A DNA stretch of 64,000 bases. Source: Plasmodium brasilianum (lineage: Eukaryota > Apicomplexa > Aconoidasida > Haemosporida > Plasmodiidae). The notes beneath the pieces are model-generated. The model was not told the DNA's origin. It worked only from the letters and a program-made list of their open reading frames with translations, and made no database searches. A program made the position numbers and the translations under genes. The stretch is from assembly GCF_023973825.1 (NCBI RefSeq), contig NC_090116.1, positions 1,094,001 to 1,158,000 on the forward strand, in the 5' to 3' direction. Numbering within the stretch: position 1 is the stretch's first letter; every line of letters starts with the position of its first letter. Of this stretch, positions 63,501-64,000 are shown piece after piece.

Positions 63501-64000
63501 ATTTATAAAATTATATTATTTTTAAGAATCTTAAAAACGGATAATAATGCTATTTTCAAAGGTTTAAAAAATTAATGTCTAAAATCTTTATAAAATTTTT
63601 ACGTTTTTACAATTATGAAGTAATTTTATTGTATAGTTATAATAATATATTAATGCAAGTAAAAATGTAACTTCAATAAATTAAGGGGTCTAAAGTTTTT
63701 TATTTTTCCATAAATTAACAAATTTTGTACGTTATAAAATTGCAAATATTGAATATACAAAAAAGTATTCCAATAAAAAAATATTTTATTATTAAATAAA
63801 AACATTGAATAAATTTTATATCAAAATAGAAGTGTGATATCTTTTTCTTTGTAATACAAGTGAATATTGAATCTATATAATAATAATAAATAATATTACA
63901 ATCCTTTTTACAAACGAAGTTTAATATATAATATATATAAACGAATAAAATAATTTTAGAAACTTATTTATTTTTATATTTAATTGAAAGTTAGAAATTT
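60571..64000. other. AT-rich sequence downstream of the rRNA unit
   Basis: About 3.4 kb with no open reading frame of note, no second rRNA gene and no recognisable repeat family. It should include the 3' external transcribed spacer. The rRNA unit therefore appears solitary rather than tandem within this window. Confidence 0.65.

Noticed and set aside
1..64000. tRNA genes, transposons, CRISPR arrays, telomere repeats
   Set aside because: I looked for B-box-like motifs, transposase-like proteins, spaced repeats and GGGTTYA units and saw none that held up. The tandem arrays here lack unique spacers.

Overview
This window is nuclear DNA of a malaria parasite (Plasmodium). It is very AT-rich, with long poly(A)/poly(T) tracts, short introns, and proteins full of Asn, Lys and Glu low-complexity runs. 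The rRNA genes carry apicomplexan sequence. Two stretches of the 18S gene (about 52812-52841 and 52927-52956) correspond, as I recall them, to the sites used in P. malariae-specific nested PCR: one looks exact, the other differs at a couple of bases. P. malariae or a close relative such as P. brasilianum is the best guess. From memory, the gene order (kinesin-20, EXO1, rRNA unit) resembles the P. falciparum chromosome 7 region that carries an rRNA unit.

Layout, left to right. 1-9513 (-): a very large TAF2-like TFIID subunit gene, 3' end outside the window, with one intron and two breaks of frame in poly(A) tracts. 11214-12931 (-): a three-exon kelch-repeat protein. 15841-23412 (+): a giant divergent kinesin. 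25179-28745 (-): exonuclease 1. 30465-35681 (+): a two-exon protein resembling Ipi1/TEX10 of the Rix1 complex. 36436-37681 (+): mago nashi, four exons, complete. 38342-41322 (-): a WD-repeat protein resembling WDR74/Nsa1. 43055-45640: isolated exon-like islands that I could not assemble. 46358-47237 (+): a four-exon gene model for a 103-residue protein of unknown function. 52125-about 60570 (+): one complete rRNA unit (18S, ITS1, 5.8S, ITS2, 28S). The rest, to 64000, is AT-rich spacer without recognisable genes.

The genes are housekeeping functions of the nucleus: transcription initiation (TAF2), DNA repair (EXO1), mRNA fate (mago nashi), microtubule motor function (kinesin), and large-subunit ribosome assembly (the Ipi1/TEX10-like and WDR74-like genes) next to the rRNA genes themselves. 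They are separate transcription units. Divergent pairs share 1.7-2.9 kb spacers, and convergent 3' ends are filled with minisatellite arrays. Exon structures were worked out by hand from GT/AG sites, reading phase and family conservation. I found no tRNA gene, mobile element or CRISPR array.
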